DNA of 64,000 nucleotides, from contig CM067370.1 in NCBI GenBank assembly GCA_034401795.1, positions 101,932,028-101,996,027 on the forward strand. The letters are read 5' to 3'. The notes below the pieces were generated by a model. The model worked only from the letters and a program-made list of their open reading frames with translations, was not told the DNA's origin and made no database searches. A program made the position numbers and the translations under genes. Shown one piece after another: positions 13,211-25,167 of the stretch (positions are counted from its first letter, which is position 1; every line of letters starts with the position of its first letter). Source of the DNA: Chaetoderma sp. LZ-2023a. Its lineage: Eukaryota > Mollusca > Caudofoveata > Chaetodermatida > Chaetodermatidae.

Positions 13211-13449
13211 TTAACCCGTTAACCCTCGAATTTGTTCAAGAAAATTTCAATTTTCTCATAGAACATGTTCATATGCAGACCAAAAGAAGATTATTTTTGA
13301 AAATTTACCACTGGAATGACTGGCTCGATAACCGAGCCAGTCATTCCAGTGATAAATTTCCAAAAATAATCTTCTCTTGGTCTGCATATGAACATGTTCT
13401 ATGAGAAAATTGAAATTTTCTTGAACAAATTCGAGGGTTAAAGGGTTAA
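13211..13449. repeat. HP-B, near-perfect 239-bp palindrome
   Basis: Both outer arms are of the L type, unlike the asymmetric copies elsewhere, so the whole element is one long inverted repeat centred on GGCTCGATAACCGAGCC (13,322-13,338). Copy-specific bases such as GAACATGTTCATATG are mirrored in the right arm. It starts TTAACCC and ends GGGTTAA. Confidence 0.9.
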
Positions 13450-13937
13450 GAGATTAGATCTGGATAAAGGTGATATGAAAATTCTCTAAGCTGTAATTTT
13501 ATTTCTGTCCTATTTATCGAAAGAGGTGGACACTTTGTAACGGGCGGGGCTCAGAGAATGAAACATGCGGGAGATAGTATTTAAATGACAAAGAAAGCCA
13601 TCACCGACTAATTGGACAATTTCTGTATAGATTAATTTCAGCTCGAATGCATGCATTAATAATTATGGGTGTGCTTGTGCTAAACAACCCATTATTCAGT
13701 TATGCTTGTAATTTTAGAATGGTTTTGTTGTAAGCTGTTGCTCTCACAGCTTTCAGCAACACCAAGCTGTGTATAGGGGTATTACGTAACCTTAAATTAA
13801 ATTACAGTTTCTTTAAAATGTATTCATTCATGAACACATTTTAAAGTTGATCGACCTAGCCTACATATTATCTATATAATATTCTATTCAACCACCTTCA
13901 TAGCACCAAATCGGGTATAGCCATGGATGAACCGACG

Positions 13938-14290
13938 TTTACCGGAGCCTCACCCATCTCTAGCTTAGCTCCGCACACGCTTTATCCGTATTGACATCTA
14001 TCGAACACTGAACTTCCTGAATCTCAATTTCCAGAGAACCATACAGGTAAGCTGTTAAATATTTTGAAACTAATTCGACTAGGTGCTGTTGCTTCCTGTG
14101 GTAGCAACAGCATCCAGTCAAATTAGTTTAAAAATATTTAACAGGGTGGTTATTAAGTAATAAAGACATACATTTCGTAAACATGACGGACTTTTAGAAG
14201 TTCAATTCATTGCACATTTTGATTGTCACGTCAGCCTACATGTGACGTAGTTCATTATGGCGTAATTTACTTGAGCAACAGATTGGATTC
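13938..14290 (+). repeat. HP-A repeat, full length
   Basis: CCCATCTCTAGCTTAGCTCC lies at the left. The central hairpin at 14,050-14,145 has stem CTAATTCGACTAGGTGCTGT and a GTGGTAGC-type tip. The right half keeps the AGACATACATTTCGTA block, while the TGACGTCA sites are degraded. Confidence 0.8.
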
Positions 14291-14339
14291 ATCCATTAAA
14301 TTATTATGTAATAAATCTAAAGTTTGGCATTATTTGAGA

Positions 14340-16372
14340 AGTATGTGAATACATGAAATTCTATAAGCGATTATGGTATATCAACTCAGAGATCACAAAT
14401 GATCTTAACCTTAACCGGATTGATGAACAGAGGAATTTTAAAAACAATGAAAGAAAGGGATTATCATAAAAACGTAGGAAACATGTTGAATTTTAAAATG
14501 TTAAAGCAAAGAGTTGCGTATTTGATTAAAGTATTTAAACGAGATTATTTTGCAAATAAATTAGAAGCAGGAAAAAATAATCCGGCTAATATATGAAAAA
14601 TTCTAAAAGACATAAATCCCAAGGCAAACAAATTACCTTCAATAATCTGTGCTGATAATGGAAGTGAAATTCAAAACCCACAAATGCAATCTGAACATTT
14701 TAATATATATTTCAGTACAATCGCGTCAAAACTGACACACTCCATGATAAAACAAAGGCACTGGCATTTGATAAGCTACAGATCATGTTTTTAATAAAGT
14801 TCCAGAAAATATAGAGTTTCGAATTCCATATATAACCGTTGAATATGTGCCCAGAGAACTTAGCAACTTAAAAACAAATAAGTCATCTGGTTATGATGAA
14901 TTGAACGCACACTTCCTCAAAGCAGCAGCATCAATAATTGCACCCTCAATTACACTTATTATAAACAAAAGCATAGCTACGGGAGAATTCCCCAAAATGT
15001 GGAAATGTGCAAAAGTAAAGCCTCTACATAAATCAGATTAAAAAACCAATGTTAGCAATTATAGGCCTATCTCTATATTACCCATTATCTCTAAGGTTAT
15101 TGAACGACACATACATGATCATATTTATAAATTTATAACCAAGTATAAGTTATTAGTGGAGTCGTAATCAGGCTTCATACCTAACCATTCATGTGAAACT
15201 GCTTTGTTAAATCTAGTAGAAAGATGGCGCTTTTCCATAGATAATGGCGACCTTATTGGTTCTATTATGATTGACTTTAAAAAGGCCTTTGATCTTGTCA
15301 ATCATGACATCTTATTACAAAAATTAAGTATTTACAAATTCAGCTATAATACATTAAAGTGGTTTTCTTCATATTTAAATGGCAGACAACAAGACGTTTC
15401 AATTTCTGGAAAGAATTCTAAACCACTGCCCATCGATATAGGAGTACCACAAGGCTCAGTTTTAGGGCCACTTCTGTTCAGTTTATATGTTAATGATTTA
15501 CCCATGTGTGTCAACAATCTTATGGATATGTATGCTGATGATACAACTATGCATGCTGCTAGCTCAAATGTCGCTGAAATTCAAGAAAATCTAATTAACG
15601 GTATGAAGTCGGTAGAAGAATGGTGTGTAAATAATAAAATGTTGTTAAATACGGACAAAACTAAGTTTATGATGTTAGGAACTAAGCATAAACTGAAACA
15701 AGTAAATAATAATGTTATAATCCCTACAAATCGTGGAAGCTTAAATGTTGTGGAATCTGACAAACTTTTAGGAGTATACATAGACAATACGCTTGCATGG
15801 AAAGAACATATAGGCAAACTTTGTAAAAAGATTTCGTCCTTGATTTATATTCTACGGAAAAATAAACATTATCTTAGCGTTGAGCAACGAAATTTTTTCT
15901 ATAAGTCGTATATCCTTTCACACATTGACTATTGTAGTCTTGTATTTTGCCCGTCTTCACCTACATTATTGGATAGTTTAGAAAAACTACAAAAACGGGC
16001 TGCTATGGTGATATTAGACATGCCTTACAGGACACCACCTGCACAACTATATGAAACATTAAACTGGACAAATTTAACTAAAAGAATGCAAATTAAAATG
16101 GGTATTATGACATATATAAATCTAGAAATGGTCTGGCCCCTGGTTACATGAAAGACATGTTCGCTTCCGTTGGGGGTGGCGCACACTAGAAATTTACGTT
16201 CCAAAACACGCAATCACCTACAACTTCCGAGGATTAAAACGGAATATGGCAGAAAAATCTTCAAATACACTGCAGCGCAACTGTGGAATTCTCTGCCTGA
16301 AACGATTACTCAGTCTTCTACTCTGCTGACATTCAAATCAAATATACATGAACATATTACTAAATTATAGTG
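14340..16372 (+). mobile_element. Non-LTR retrotransposon, 5' truncated
   Basis: Fragments in order are: a pre-RT segment (14,370-14,770), the start of the RT domain (14,847-15,041, with NKSSGYDELN), a long RT frame (15,204-16,151), and a C-terminal segment (16,170-16,370) with the FKYTAAQLWNSLP signature typical of CR1/L2/Jockey-type elements. In-frame stops lie at 14,594, 15,039 and 15,165, and a frameshift near 16,130 separates the last part. No endonuclease is present. A (TATG)n tract follows the end. Confidence 0.85.
15204..16151 (+). CDS. Reverse transcriptase domain (retrotransposon)
   Basis: This 315-residue open frame holds the core of a non-LTR reverse transcriptase. Near residues 25-35 is MIDFKKAFD, with the first catalytic Asp. 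GVPQGSVLGPLLF follows near residue 80. MYADDTTMHA, the YADD catalytic pair, lies near residue 110, and LLGVYIDNTLAW, the usual thumb-entry motif, near 190. The enzyme would copy element RNA at a nicked target site. The true protein began upstream: the in-frame stop at 15,165 and a frameshift after residue 305 mean this copy cannot make the whole polyprotein. All catalytic residues that I can see are present. Confidence 0.88.
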   Translation: MLNLVERWRFSIDNGDLIGSIMIDFKKAFDLVNHDILLQKLSIYKFSYNTLKWFSSYLNGRQQDVSISGKNSKPLPIDIGVPQGSVLGPLLFSLYVNDLPMCVNNLMDMYADDTTMHAASSNVAEIQENLINGMKSVEEWCVNNKMLLNTDKTKFMMLGTKHKLKQVNNNVIIPTNRGSLNVVESDKLLGVYIDNTLAWKEHIGKLCKKISSLIYILRKNKHYLSVEQRNFFYKSYILSHIDYCSLVFCPSSPTLLDSLEKLQKRAAMVILDMPYRTPPAQLYETLNWTNLTKRMQIKMGIMTYINLEMVWPLVT

Positions 16373-16442
16373 ATATATGGGCAATGTGATTTCACCTTTT
16401 TACTTGTGTTCTAATATTGCATAGTTTGTTTATTTCTAAATA

Positions 16443-16490
16443 GCTATGTATGTATGTATGTATGTATGTATGTATGTATGTATGTATGTG
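16443..16490. repeat. (TATG)n microsatellite
   Basis: About 12 units lie just downstream of the retrotransposon end. A second tract of GT and GCGT units follows at 16,694-16,750. Confidence 0.95.
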
Positions 16491-16818
16491 TGAATGAATG
16501 TGTACGACCTTGCGCGTATGTATGCGTGAACGGTGATTCGAACATCGACATTCGACGAGGTAAAAATTCTGCAATACTGTTTTAGTAATATCTATCGAAA
16601 ATGAACAACTATGTTAATTATCTAATTTAACAGTCTTTTTACTTGTGTTATAATATTGTATATTTTGTATATTTGTAAATAGTTATATATATATGTGTGT
16701 GTGTGCGTGCGTGTGTGTGGGCGTGCGTGCGTGCGTGCGTGCGTGCGTGGGCCTCGGGAAGATCAGTTTACTGACGATGTATACCCTCCTTAAATAAAGA
16801 TTATTATTAGTAGTAAGG

Positions 16819-17047
16819 CTTAACACGTACGAATTGTGTGTCTTTTACATTTATTAAACATTCTGTTGAATATTTTGAAACTAATTTGACTGGGCGCTGA
16901 TGCTGCCTTAGGCAGCAACAGCATCCAGTCAAATTAGTTTCAAAATATTAAACAGCTTACCTGTATACTTTTCTGGAAATTTATCCCAGCACGCATGAGG
17001 TGTGGGTGGAGATTATCTAAAGATGTGCGGGGCATAGCTAAAACTGG
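16819..17047 (-). repeat. HP-A repeat, reverse, left part missing
   Basis: It begins inside the CGTACGAATTG block, so the TGACGTCA half is absent. The hairpin (16,860-16,955) is well kept, with a GCTGCC-TTA-GGCAGC tip. It ends in AAACTGG. Confidence 0.8.
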
Positions 17048-17216
17048 AAAGGTCAGTAAAGTTGTTCCAAAATAGTATAGAAATGTAAACATTTGGTATC
17101 ATTCTTTCAAAGCCAAAGACAAACGGTCTGACTCAGGCGGGAAAACACAAGGTTACTCACAGAATGGGCTTAGGGTACCGGCATATACTGCACACCATAT
17201 CATAAGCATGACTCCC

Positions 17217-17435
17217 TTAACGCCTAAACCTAAATTTTCTATTTTGTGATAGAAAATGTCCGTTTGCAGACCAAGAGAAGAGTATTTTTGAAAGCCTATC
17301 ACTGGAATGATTGGCTCAGTTATCGAGCCAGTCATTCCAGTGATACATTTTCAAAAATAATCTTCTCTTGCTCTGCAAATGGATATTTCTCAAGACTACT
17401 GCAGAGGCCGTTATTGGCTGATATAACTGTTAAAG
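17217..17435 (+). repeat. HP-B hairpin repeat
   Basis: L-type left arm and R-type right arm (GAGGCCGTTATTGGCTGATA). The inner palindrome around CTGGCTCAGTTATCGAGCCAG is close to perfect. Confidence 0.8.
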
Positions 17436-17629
17436 TAGTTCAGAATTTCCCAGAAAAAATGTTTTTTCAAGGAATGGCAACCAACTACACAGAAATAAAT
17501 CAAAAAGAAGTTTCTTTGCGCCTTTGTGAACATGGTAACGCTGTTTTGCTACACTTCCAGTTCAAACTGGCGGCCCAGAAAGTGGAATGGCAGATCACGT
17601 GTCTCTAAATCGTGCTAGAATAGAGGAAT

Positions 17630-17998
17630 CCAGTTTTAGCTATACCCCGCCCATCTCCAGCTCAGCTCCACCCACGCTTTGACAATGTTGGGATCGAACT
17701 GCCTGACTATCAGTTTCCAGAAAACTATACATGTAAACTGTTGAATATTTTGAAACTAATTTGACTAGGTGCTGTTGCTGCCTATGGCATCAACAACGCC
17801 CAGTCAAATTAGTTTCAAAATAGTCTACAACATGTTTAGTAAATAGTATACATACAATTCGTACAACAAGGCTTAGTTCGTCACCAATTAAGAGTTAATG
17901 ACAAGCTTAGCTACGTCATTCATGGAGTCATTGATTATGACGTCATCATACACGTCACGTAGTTGATTATGATGTCATATGATAGCCTCAGAAACTGG
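17630..17998 (+). repeat. HP-A repeat, full length
   Basis: This is one of the best copies: CCAGTTTTAGCTATACCCCG start, hairpin at 17,737-17,830, TGACGTCA at 17,938-17,945, AAACTGG end. Confidence 0.85.
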
Positions 17999-18245
17999 AA
18001 TCCTCCATTCTCGTGTAACCCATCTGGATGTGTTCCAATCTGTACAGTAAGATCCGGGGACGGGTATCTAACTCATGGTTTCATTTAGCTAGGCACGTTT
18101 TTTTAGATTGAACATTTCGTTTTGCACTTTGCATCTCATTGAAAGCCACATCCAGAAAAAATGTCTGTTCGTTCGTGAGCAGATAAACGACTGCTTAGGA
18201 ATAGGACCATGTCCGTCTTCTAACCATCAAGAGAAATAAACCTTT

Positions 18246-18650
18246 CCATTTTAGCTGTACCCCGCCCATCTCTAGCTAAGCTCCACCCACACCTCGCTCG
18301 TGTTTGGATCGATCGATCTCTGAATATCAATTTCCAGAAAACTATACATGTACGCTGTTGAATATTTTGATATGATTATTTAGGAAAAATGTGTGCCTGC
18401 AAGGCACATTTGTCAATAATTATGGCTCTACTGGAGCGATCTTGACCAGACTGGGGTACAATGCTACATGTGAGTTCCCGAAAATGTCATAAATGTGGGG
18501 TCAGAACGTCAAAGGTCAAGGACATGATGCCCCCAATTGAAAGCCTTGGGCCTGAAGGACACATTTGTGAATAATACATGTGATTTTGATTGTGACGTCA
18601 GCTAACAGGATTAGCAATATACGTGAGTGACAGATCAGATCCATCCATTA
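18246..18650 (+). repeat. HP-A repeat split by a nested insertion
   Basis: The left half ends inside the central hairpin at about 18,384, where another repeat (18,385-18,582) is inserted. HP-A sequence resumes with a TGACGTCA at 18,593-18,600 and ends near CAGATCCATCCATT. Confidence 0.7.
18385..18582 (+). repeat. Dispersed repeat D, copy 1
   Basis: The words GACCAGACTGGGGTACAATG, GTCAGAACGTCAAAGGTCAAG and CTGAAGGACACATTTGT match, in reverse complement, the segment at 18,893-19,105. It is nested inside an HP-A copy. Confidence 0.7.
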
Positions 18651-18892
18651 TCGACGGAGATGCTTCTCGATCCAACATCTCTTTAATATCTGTGTAATGT
18701 TTTGTCAATACGTTTAATTATATCCAGTAAGACGTGCATCATACCGAGATGTTGTTTGGTCAAATACCTCTCATTGTGGACAAGGTCGATAGCACCTCGG
18801 TAACTGCAGGTATCACTGTAACCTTGATATTTGACCGTTTGAGCCACCCTTTCGGGATCCCATGGACAACCTTCCAAACCCCATGTTGGTCA

Positions 18893-19105
18893 AAATCTCT
18901 CCAGTAGAAGCAGAAATATTGACAAATGTGTCCTTCAGTCCTGCGGCTTTTCAATCGGGCCATCATAGCCTTGACCTTTGATGTTCTGACGCCAAATTTA
19001 TGACACATCTTCAGGAACCCACAGGTAACATTGCACCCAAGTCTGGTCAAGATCGCTCTGGTAGAACTAGAATTATTGCCAAATATGTCTTGCAGGAACA
19101 TTTTT
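18893..19105 (-). repeat. Dispersed repeat D, copy 2 (inverted)
   Basis: Reverse-complement partner of 18,385-18,582. The pair lies about 310 bp apart, so it could form a long hairpin. Open frames over it (18,683-19,101) reflect the repeat and show no domain. Confidence 0.7.
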
Positions 19106-19351
19106 CTCCAAAATGATCATATAAATCTGGTCCGCGGGGTGGGGGGGGGAGCTTGGCCGTTGACCCCGAATGTACCTTCAGGACTCTACGAGAACCCTTA
19201 CTTCAAGTTTGACTACTGTTCACGGAAAACTCTTAAAAGTACAGCCTAAAATAACCTTTTGTGATTGACTAACTAACTAAGGAATATTATGGTTTATTGA
19301 GCTGCTATTCGCAATCGCAGCTATGAGAACCACAACACTTCAATGGATCTT

Positions 19352-19610
19352 TCCAGCTTAAGTTACGCCCCGCCCATCTCTAGCTAAGTTCCACCCACAC
19401 CTCGTTCGTGTTGGAATCAATCGATCTCTGAACTTCCTGATTATCGGTTTACAGAAAACTATACAGATAAGCTGTTGAATACTGCCTATTGCAGCAACAG
19501 CGCCCAGTCAAATTAGTTTCAAAATATTCAACAGCATGTTTATTAAATAGCAAAAACATATAATTCGTACACGTGTCGGACGATTAAACATTTAAGACGG
19601 GCTAAACTGG
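19352..19610 (+). repeat. HP-A repeat, internally deleted
   Basis: The left hairpin arm (the AAACTAATTTGACT part) and the TGACGTCA half are missing. The left block, the right hairpin arm (19,490-19,545) and an AAACTGG end remain. Confidence 0.7.
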
Positions 19611-19981
19611 AAAGGTGAATTGCACAGGTTTTTTTACCAAATGACTATGCAGTGGATGAAACTATGACTTCCACTCCGACAACAGATGTGTTACCAGTGT
19701 CCGCGTCACACGGCTTAGACAAAAATGACATATTTCTGTTGCACACAAAACACAAGACGATATATATATTGTGATGTCATTTAATTAATATATTCATCAT
19801 ATAAACTTTCTCTGTGTTTACAAAATTTGATTTTATATACAGTATTTACAAAATATATATAGCACTATATAGATCAGGCAATAAATATGGTCTGTGTTCT
19901 TTCACTCCTTATTCAATAAAAACAATTATAGTTGATCTTTCAGCCTAAAGCCTAGTCAACCGGCAGCAGTGAGATACCGAA

Positions 19982-19983
<2 letters not shown>

Positions 19984-20066
<83 letters not shown>

Positions 20067-20086
20067 AGAGGTGTGTGGGTGGGGGA

Positions 20087-20157
<71 letters not shown>
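19984..20157. repeat. (GA)n and (GTA)n microsatellites
   Basis: About 40 GA units (19,984-20,065), a G-rich spacer, then about 23 GTA units (20,088-20,157). The overlapping open frame is poly-Arg/Glu then poly-Val and is not a gene. Confidence 0.95.
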
Positions 20158-20562
20158 AACTCTGGAAATGGTATTGAGAGGGAGATGAAGAGAAAGAGGG
20201 AGGGTGGGGGAGGGGGGAGAGGAGAGGCTAACTATTAAACTACGCCTGTAACGGTTAACTAAGCATGTATAGATTATTTAACCCGAGAGATGTTAGTTCA
20301 TAGATATTAAATTATAATCGATACGTGGATAGCAATCCTAATACAAAATATCTACCCCTGCAATAGAGGTTAGTTAGGTGCTCTACCAGATGATGTTGGG
20401 AGGAGTGGGGGGGGGGAGCCTTAACACAGGTGTGCGATTGACATCAGTATACTTGTAAGCTGTTGCTGTCTTTAACAAAAACAGTTTTCAGCAACGATAT
20501 TTACCTCTTTAACCACTACAAACAAACACGAAAAATTCTTTATCGTGTAAGGCAGATTATGT

Positions 20563-20655
20563 GGGATATTTTGAAACTACTTTGACTGGGAGCTGTTGCT
20601 GCCATAAGCAGTAACAGCTACCAGTCGAATTAGTTTCAAAATATTCAACAGCGTT
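20563..20655 (+). repeat. HP-A hairpin only
   Basis: The stem is TTTGACTGGGAGCTGTTGCT against AGTAACAGCTACCAGTCGAA. Outer HP-A blocks are absent. Confidence 0.75.
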
Positions 20656-20659
20656 CCTG

Positions 20660-21326
20660 TATAGTTGTGTTGAAATTGAGACACTGAAATTTCAAAGGTT
20701 ATTGGGTAAAACACGAACACGCGATCTGGTAAGCTGACAGTTTATATGTGCAGGTACACTAACTCACACCCAGCGATTAATGAGATACACGTTCAACTTT
20801 AAATATGGCACAATTTTTGTTCAAGGATTGCTTCACCTGTAAATTCTCTCTCTCCCGCTACTGGCATTTCTCTGCAACGTAATCACCACAAGACCATCAT
20901 GTTATCACAGTCTTTATAAGTTTCACAAATTTTACCATACCCTTGTGAAATGTTGTAGTTAATATTCCAAGCACGCGCGTGGGTGAGTGGATCCCACGTA
21001 CCGTTGTGTGACTAAGTGGATCCCATCTACTGATTCGTGAAACGAGATCATTGTCATTTAAGGACCACTGGTCATTTTACCTTGTGACCGCTATCGAGGA
21101 TTGATTACGCAGTCCAAGGAAACGAACTCGATAAAGCTAACCCAACATAGGCATAATCTGGATGAGGTACAACCCGTTATGGTAGAACGGACTTCTAATA
21201 GAAGTTGCAGTCGAGACATACCACGATGAGTATTTCCATTAAACACTGACCAAAGGACTAGACAGTCCAAGTCTTTCTCAGGATGCAATAGAGTTTATGT
21301 GGAGACCCTGTCGCGTAAGTTAATGC
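20660..21326. other. Region downstream of the helix-loop-helix gene
   Basis: It lies 3' of the stop codon at 21,327 on the minus strand, so it should include the gene's 3' untranslated region. I did not find a convincing AATAAA signal on the minus strand here. A duplicated GTGGATCCCA word occurs near 20,990 and 21,015. Confidence 0.4.
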
Positions 21327-21514
21327 TCAGGATTTTCGGAATAAGCTGGTAGCACGGGTTGGTTTGTAGAGTTGCCAGCTTGGTACGGATCGTTGTTTTT
21401 CGAACATGCTTGCATCAGAGGACGATGAAGGAGGCGGACTGACCATTTGTTGGGTCATCAGTTGCTGGACGAAGTATTTGACGTTATCTTCCGTGATTGA
21501 TTTCCCACGAAAAT
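21327..21514 (-). CDS. Helix-loop-helix protein, last coding exon
   Basis: This terminal exon starts after a pyrimidine-rich acceptor ending TTGTTACAG. Its first two bases complete the split codon left by the exon at 25,261-25,339 (G plus AT gives Asp). It then reads 61 residues to a TGA stop at 21,327-21,329. The encoded tail contains EDNVKYFVQQLM, possibly a short amphipathic helix, then a proline/serine stretch (SPPPSSSSD) and a basic end (TSLFRKS). I recognise no domain in this tail. Phase agreement with the previous exon, the open frame throughout and the acceptor quality support it as real. The plus-strand frame over the same bases is a shadow. Confidence 0.78.
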
Positions 21515-21628
21515 CTGTAACAAGATACATAAAAGAAATAAATTGTAAGTTTCGTGGAAATGCCTGGTTAACGATGTGTAGCCCTTTAAACCTTGCAATG
21601 ATAGTGTCTCGATATCAAGACAGGATAG

Positions 21629-21721
21629 CTGTTGAATATTTTGAAATTAATTTGACTGGGAGCCGTTGATGCCATAGGCATCAACAGCTCCCAGTCAAAT
21701 TAATTTCAAAATATTCAACAG
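21629..21721 (+). repeat. HP-A hairpin only, near-perfect
   Basis: CTGTTGAATATTTTGAAATT is mirrored by AATTTCAAAATATTCAACAG, and the tip is TTGATGCC-ATA-GGCATCAA. Copy-specific changes (AAATTAATTT, TTGATGCC) are present in both arms. Confidence 0.85.
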
Positions 21722-23322
21722 AATATTCCGTACATCATAAACAATTTATTTTTTTTGGTAAGTAACGGTTAAAGGGCTAGATTTTTTAAATTATCATTTC
21801 TGACAAAATTGACTAAATAGTGCATCGCATTTGTTTTCTAAATATTCAGCAGGTTAGTTCTATGCATGTTGTAATTTAGTAATTACTATACCGTAAGATG
21901 TAAATGTCATTTATGACTCACGCACAGACGTATACATAGGGGCCTACATATGGCCACAGGAGGTGGAAATAAAAGGCTGGTTTAGATTTCTGTTTCTGTA
22001 GTCGAATTAGCTCGCATTAGCAATTAATTGTTCCGACACTTGATATTAATTGGATAGGTGAATATTTTTCTATTATTTCGCCAACTTTAATGCAGTTTCT
22101 GTAATCATGGCAGCTATTATCGTTAGCCGTGACACCAGAGCACGGATCTTGCGCGTGTTTGGTGTGTGAACATGCAATGTGTGTGTGAATTGTAACCCCA
22201 CGTGCTTTGTTATCGCGTTTCAGAGTTCAAACGCGTAATTATACTTTCGTATGCTGAGATAAAGCAGGTCTCTGCAAGCTGCAACGCGTCTGCGCGATTT
22301 CCAGCCATATTTTCGATTTCATTTTTGTTAAGTCCATCCGAAGTAAAACACAGATTACACTGAATTTCATGTATGATGAATTCACATATGGACCTCAGTT
22401 TGGCTGACAAACTTTAGAGTTCCTGCTACCATCGACATCTTTCAGCCAGATTGATGTCACCAAATCCATGACTATGCCATTAGATCGTATAACAGAAAAG
22501 GTAAATTGAGATTTGATTTTTTTGGGTGTAATAGGGCAACAGCAGACGACATTGCCAATAACAGCGTGGGAAATCTTTTCGTGTCATTCATGATCGGTTG
22601 TTGAGTTCGAGATTTCGCCATCTGCTAGGGTTGGTCGACCTTTTGTGCAGTTGTCGCTCTCAAGAAGGTATCCCGTAGTGACGCACAATAGCGCACATCA
22701 AAGCGAACCAATAAGGTATTTTACCCGTTCGCTTATTAAGCAAATAGTGTATTTAGAATGTGCACGTTGGAATGTGAGCGGTGATGGAAGATGGTGGGGT
22801 GGAAGGGTTGGCGAGGGCTATACCATGACATCCATACTAGTGGTTAAAGCCACTTCATTCACAACATTTACATCCTATATGTAATTACTTACGATATAAT
22901 ACAAATAAACACATGCTTGACATTTTGTAAACAATTTGACTGACAGTTCTTGCTACCAACATCAACTTCCAGTTAAATTGCATACATACACATCTTTTAA
23001 GCAAGCTTCAATTTAGCCCCATTATATTACATTTTCTATTAATTCTGCAGGCTATGGGTTGAAAACGTGCCTGGTCATGTTTAAACCTATACGATCGTGT
23101 TTCAATTGTATGGGCACTGTTTATTTAGGGATCTCTTAAACGAAACAATTCATTTTCAGACGAATAAAAAAAACACGTTTTCTCAGATGCAAGCTTTTAT
23201 TCCTTTCTGTCGTAAATTGAATTGCAACATGTGCTGTTAAAAGACATTTTAACCCCAGAATGATTCGTTTATATGGAAAACTTCACCTTTTAGTTAATTT
23301 GCTGAGAAACATCTTTCTAAGA

Positions 23323-23490
23323 TTAACCCTCGAATCTGGTTTAAAAAATTTAATTTTCTCATAGAATATGTCCATATGCAGACCAAGAGAAGACTATTTT
23401 TGAAAATTTACCACTGGAATGACTGGCTCAATTATTCCTCTAGGACATTGCAGAACCCGTTTTTGGCTGATATGAGAGAAAAAGGGTTAA
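23323..23490 (+). repeat. HP-B repeat lacking the right inner arm
   Basis: The L-type left arm and inner left arm are followed, after CTGGCTCAATTAT, directly by the R-type tail (GTTTTTGGCTGATATGAG). An internal deletion has removed half of the hairpin. Confidence 0.8.
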
Positions 23491-24065
23491 ATGACCGGCC
23501 TATTTTTAGTGGCAGTATTACGCTTAAATGTTTTTACTTCCCAACGGTGTAGTAAATATAAGAATCTACATGCATCTGTCGTTATAGTCTGTATCAGATA
23601 GCCAACGTAACCGTTTTACCACTGAACGACCAGCCTCAATTATCCAGCTCCTTTTAACACGATGGCTCATGTTATTTTGAACTCGTTGACATTGAAAGCT
23701 GTTTCCTTCTATTAACACCATACAGCAGGTGAACAATTGAATATTTTATAATGTATATAATTGATCAAGTTCAGGTTAGATATTAAATTGTCAATTCCTT
23801 GTACAGGGGCGCATGGTACAAAGGTAGACATCTACACCTCGGGAGCAAATTAGTAATCACTGAATTGTGACGAACTGACTGAGCGCGTAGGAAAACAGAT
23901 GCGTAGGAAAACAGATGCGCGATTTTCTAGAGCTATCGCGTCATGGGAAGCGACAAATTTGTATCATAATATATGAGCTATAAAATTAATAGGTTAACTG
24001 ATCTTTAGCTGCCCGATTGCTCCAAGCCACCAGAAAATAAATAGAATGCGCAATAATTCTTGATC

Positions 24066-24150
24066 TGCTAAATATTTTTAAAACAATTTGACTGAAAGTT
24101 GTTGGTGGCCTAGCCACCAACAACTTTCAGTCAAATTGGTCTCAAAATGG
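24066..24150 (+). repeat. HP-A variant hairpin (AAAGTTGTTGG type)
   Basis: The stem CTGAAAGTTGTTGGTGGC pairs perfectly with GCCACCAACAACTTTCAG across a CTA loop. The outer CAATTTGACTG/CAGTCAAATTG is shared with HP-A. Confidence 0.8.
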
Positions 24151-24534
24151 TCAAACGGTTCTGTGCTAAACCCAATGGAAAATTCAGCAGGTAGACGGTT
24201 AACCACTTACTCGCGCGAGTTGAGAGAATGGGTCCTATCTATGGGTGTGTTGTATGATTAAGATGGTGCGTGTAATTTCGCACTGTTACTGGAAGCTGTT
24301 GCTTTAAGTAAATTATACACCAATTAGAGTACAAACTTCACTAAGAGTTTGAATGGAAAGATGAGAGTAATTTAGAGCTAAAATGACAATTTGTACTAAT
24401 GTATAGCAAAACCCGCGTTAATCTGACACTTTAAAGAGCACTAAAAGTTATCATTAAAGACGTCTTCTTTATTCAGTAATCCGTTAACCACTGAAATTTC
24501 AGTATTTCGATTACAAGACAACTATACAGGTAAG

Positions 24535-24620
24535 CTGTTGAATATTTTGAAACTAATTTGACCAGAAGCTGTTGCTGCCATAGGCGGCAACATCTCCCAC
24601 TCAAATTAATTCCAAAATAT
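24535..24620 (+). repeat. HP-A hairpin with left flank
   Basis: The left flank ACTATACAGGTAAGCTGTTG is kept. The hairpin has CCAGAAGCTGTTGCTGCC against GGCGGCAACATCTCCC, with several mismatches. Confidence 0.7.
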
Positions 24621-24951
24621 ATATTTGGCAATGTAGTTATTACCTCCAGGAGAGTAGCCGACACCTTCAGAGCATCCAAATTTTATAATTTTCCATGGCG
24701 AGAGCCCACGGCGTTCATACCCACCCCCACCCCGCCCCCAATCCGGAAATTATCTTTTTTTAATCTGTATTGTTTAACTCTTACCATTCTGACACTATTA
24801 GTAGAGGATGTTGCTGTCTAAAACAGCAACATCTCCCACCATATTTGTTGAAAAAATGAATTTAATTTGAAATTTGAATCACTCTATGGTGGAAATTGCA
24901 TTTGTGGTAACAGAATTGTGATTGTGATGGTAAAATTACTACAATTTAAAA

Positions 24952-25167
24952 CCCTTTAACACCTAAATTTGTTCAAGAAAACTTTTTCATTCAAAATGTC
25001 TATTTGCAGACCAAGAGAAGACCATTTTTTGAAAATTTACCACTGGAATGACTGGCTCGTTTATCGAGCCAGTCAGTCCAGTGGTAAATTTTCAAAAATA
25101 GCCTTCTTTTGGTCTGCAAATGGACATTTCCCAAGATCGTTTTTGGCTGATGAGTGTTAAATGGTTA
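24952..25167 (+). repeat. HP-B hairpin repeat
   Basis: L-type left arm, R-type right arm (CGTTTTTGGCTGATGAGTG). The inner palindrome around CTCGTTTATCGAGCCAGTC is intact. It ends 93 bp from the exon at 25,261, inside the intron. Confidence 0.85.

Noticed and set aside
18683..19101. Minus-strand frames of 64 and 113 residues
   Set aside because: They coincide with repeat D and have no homologous domain that I recognise.
22210..22410. 66-residue minus-strand frame within an intron of the helix-loop-helix gene
   Set aside because: The amino-acid mix looks protein-like, but the upstream AG lacks a pyrimidine tract and the frame is not needed to join the exons in phase.
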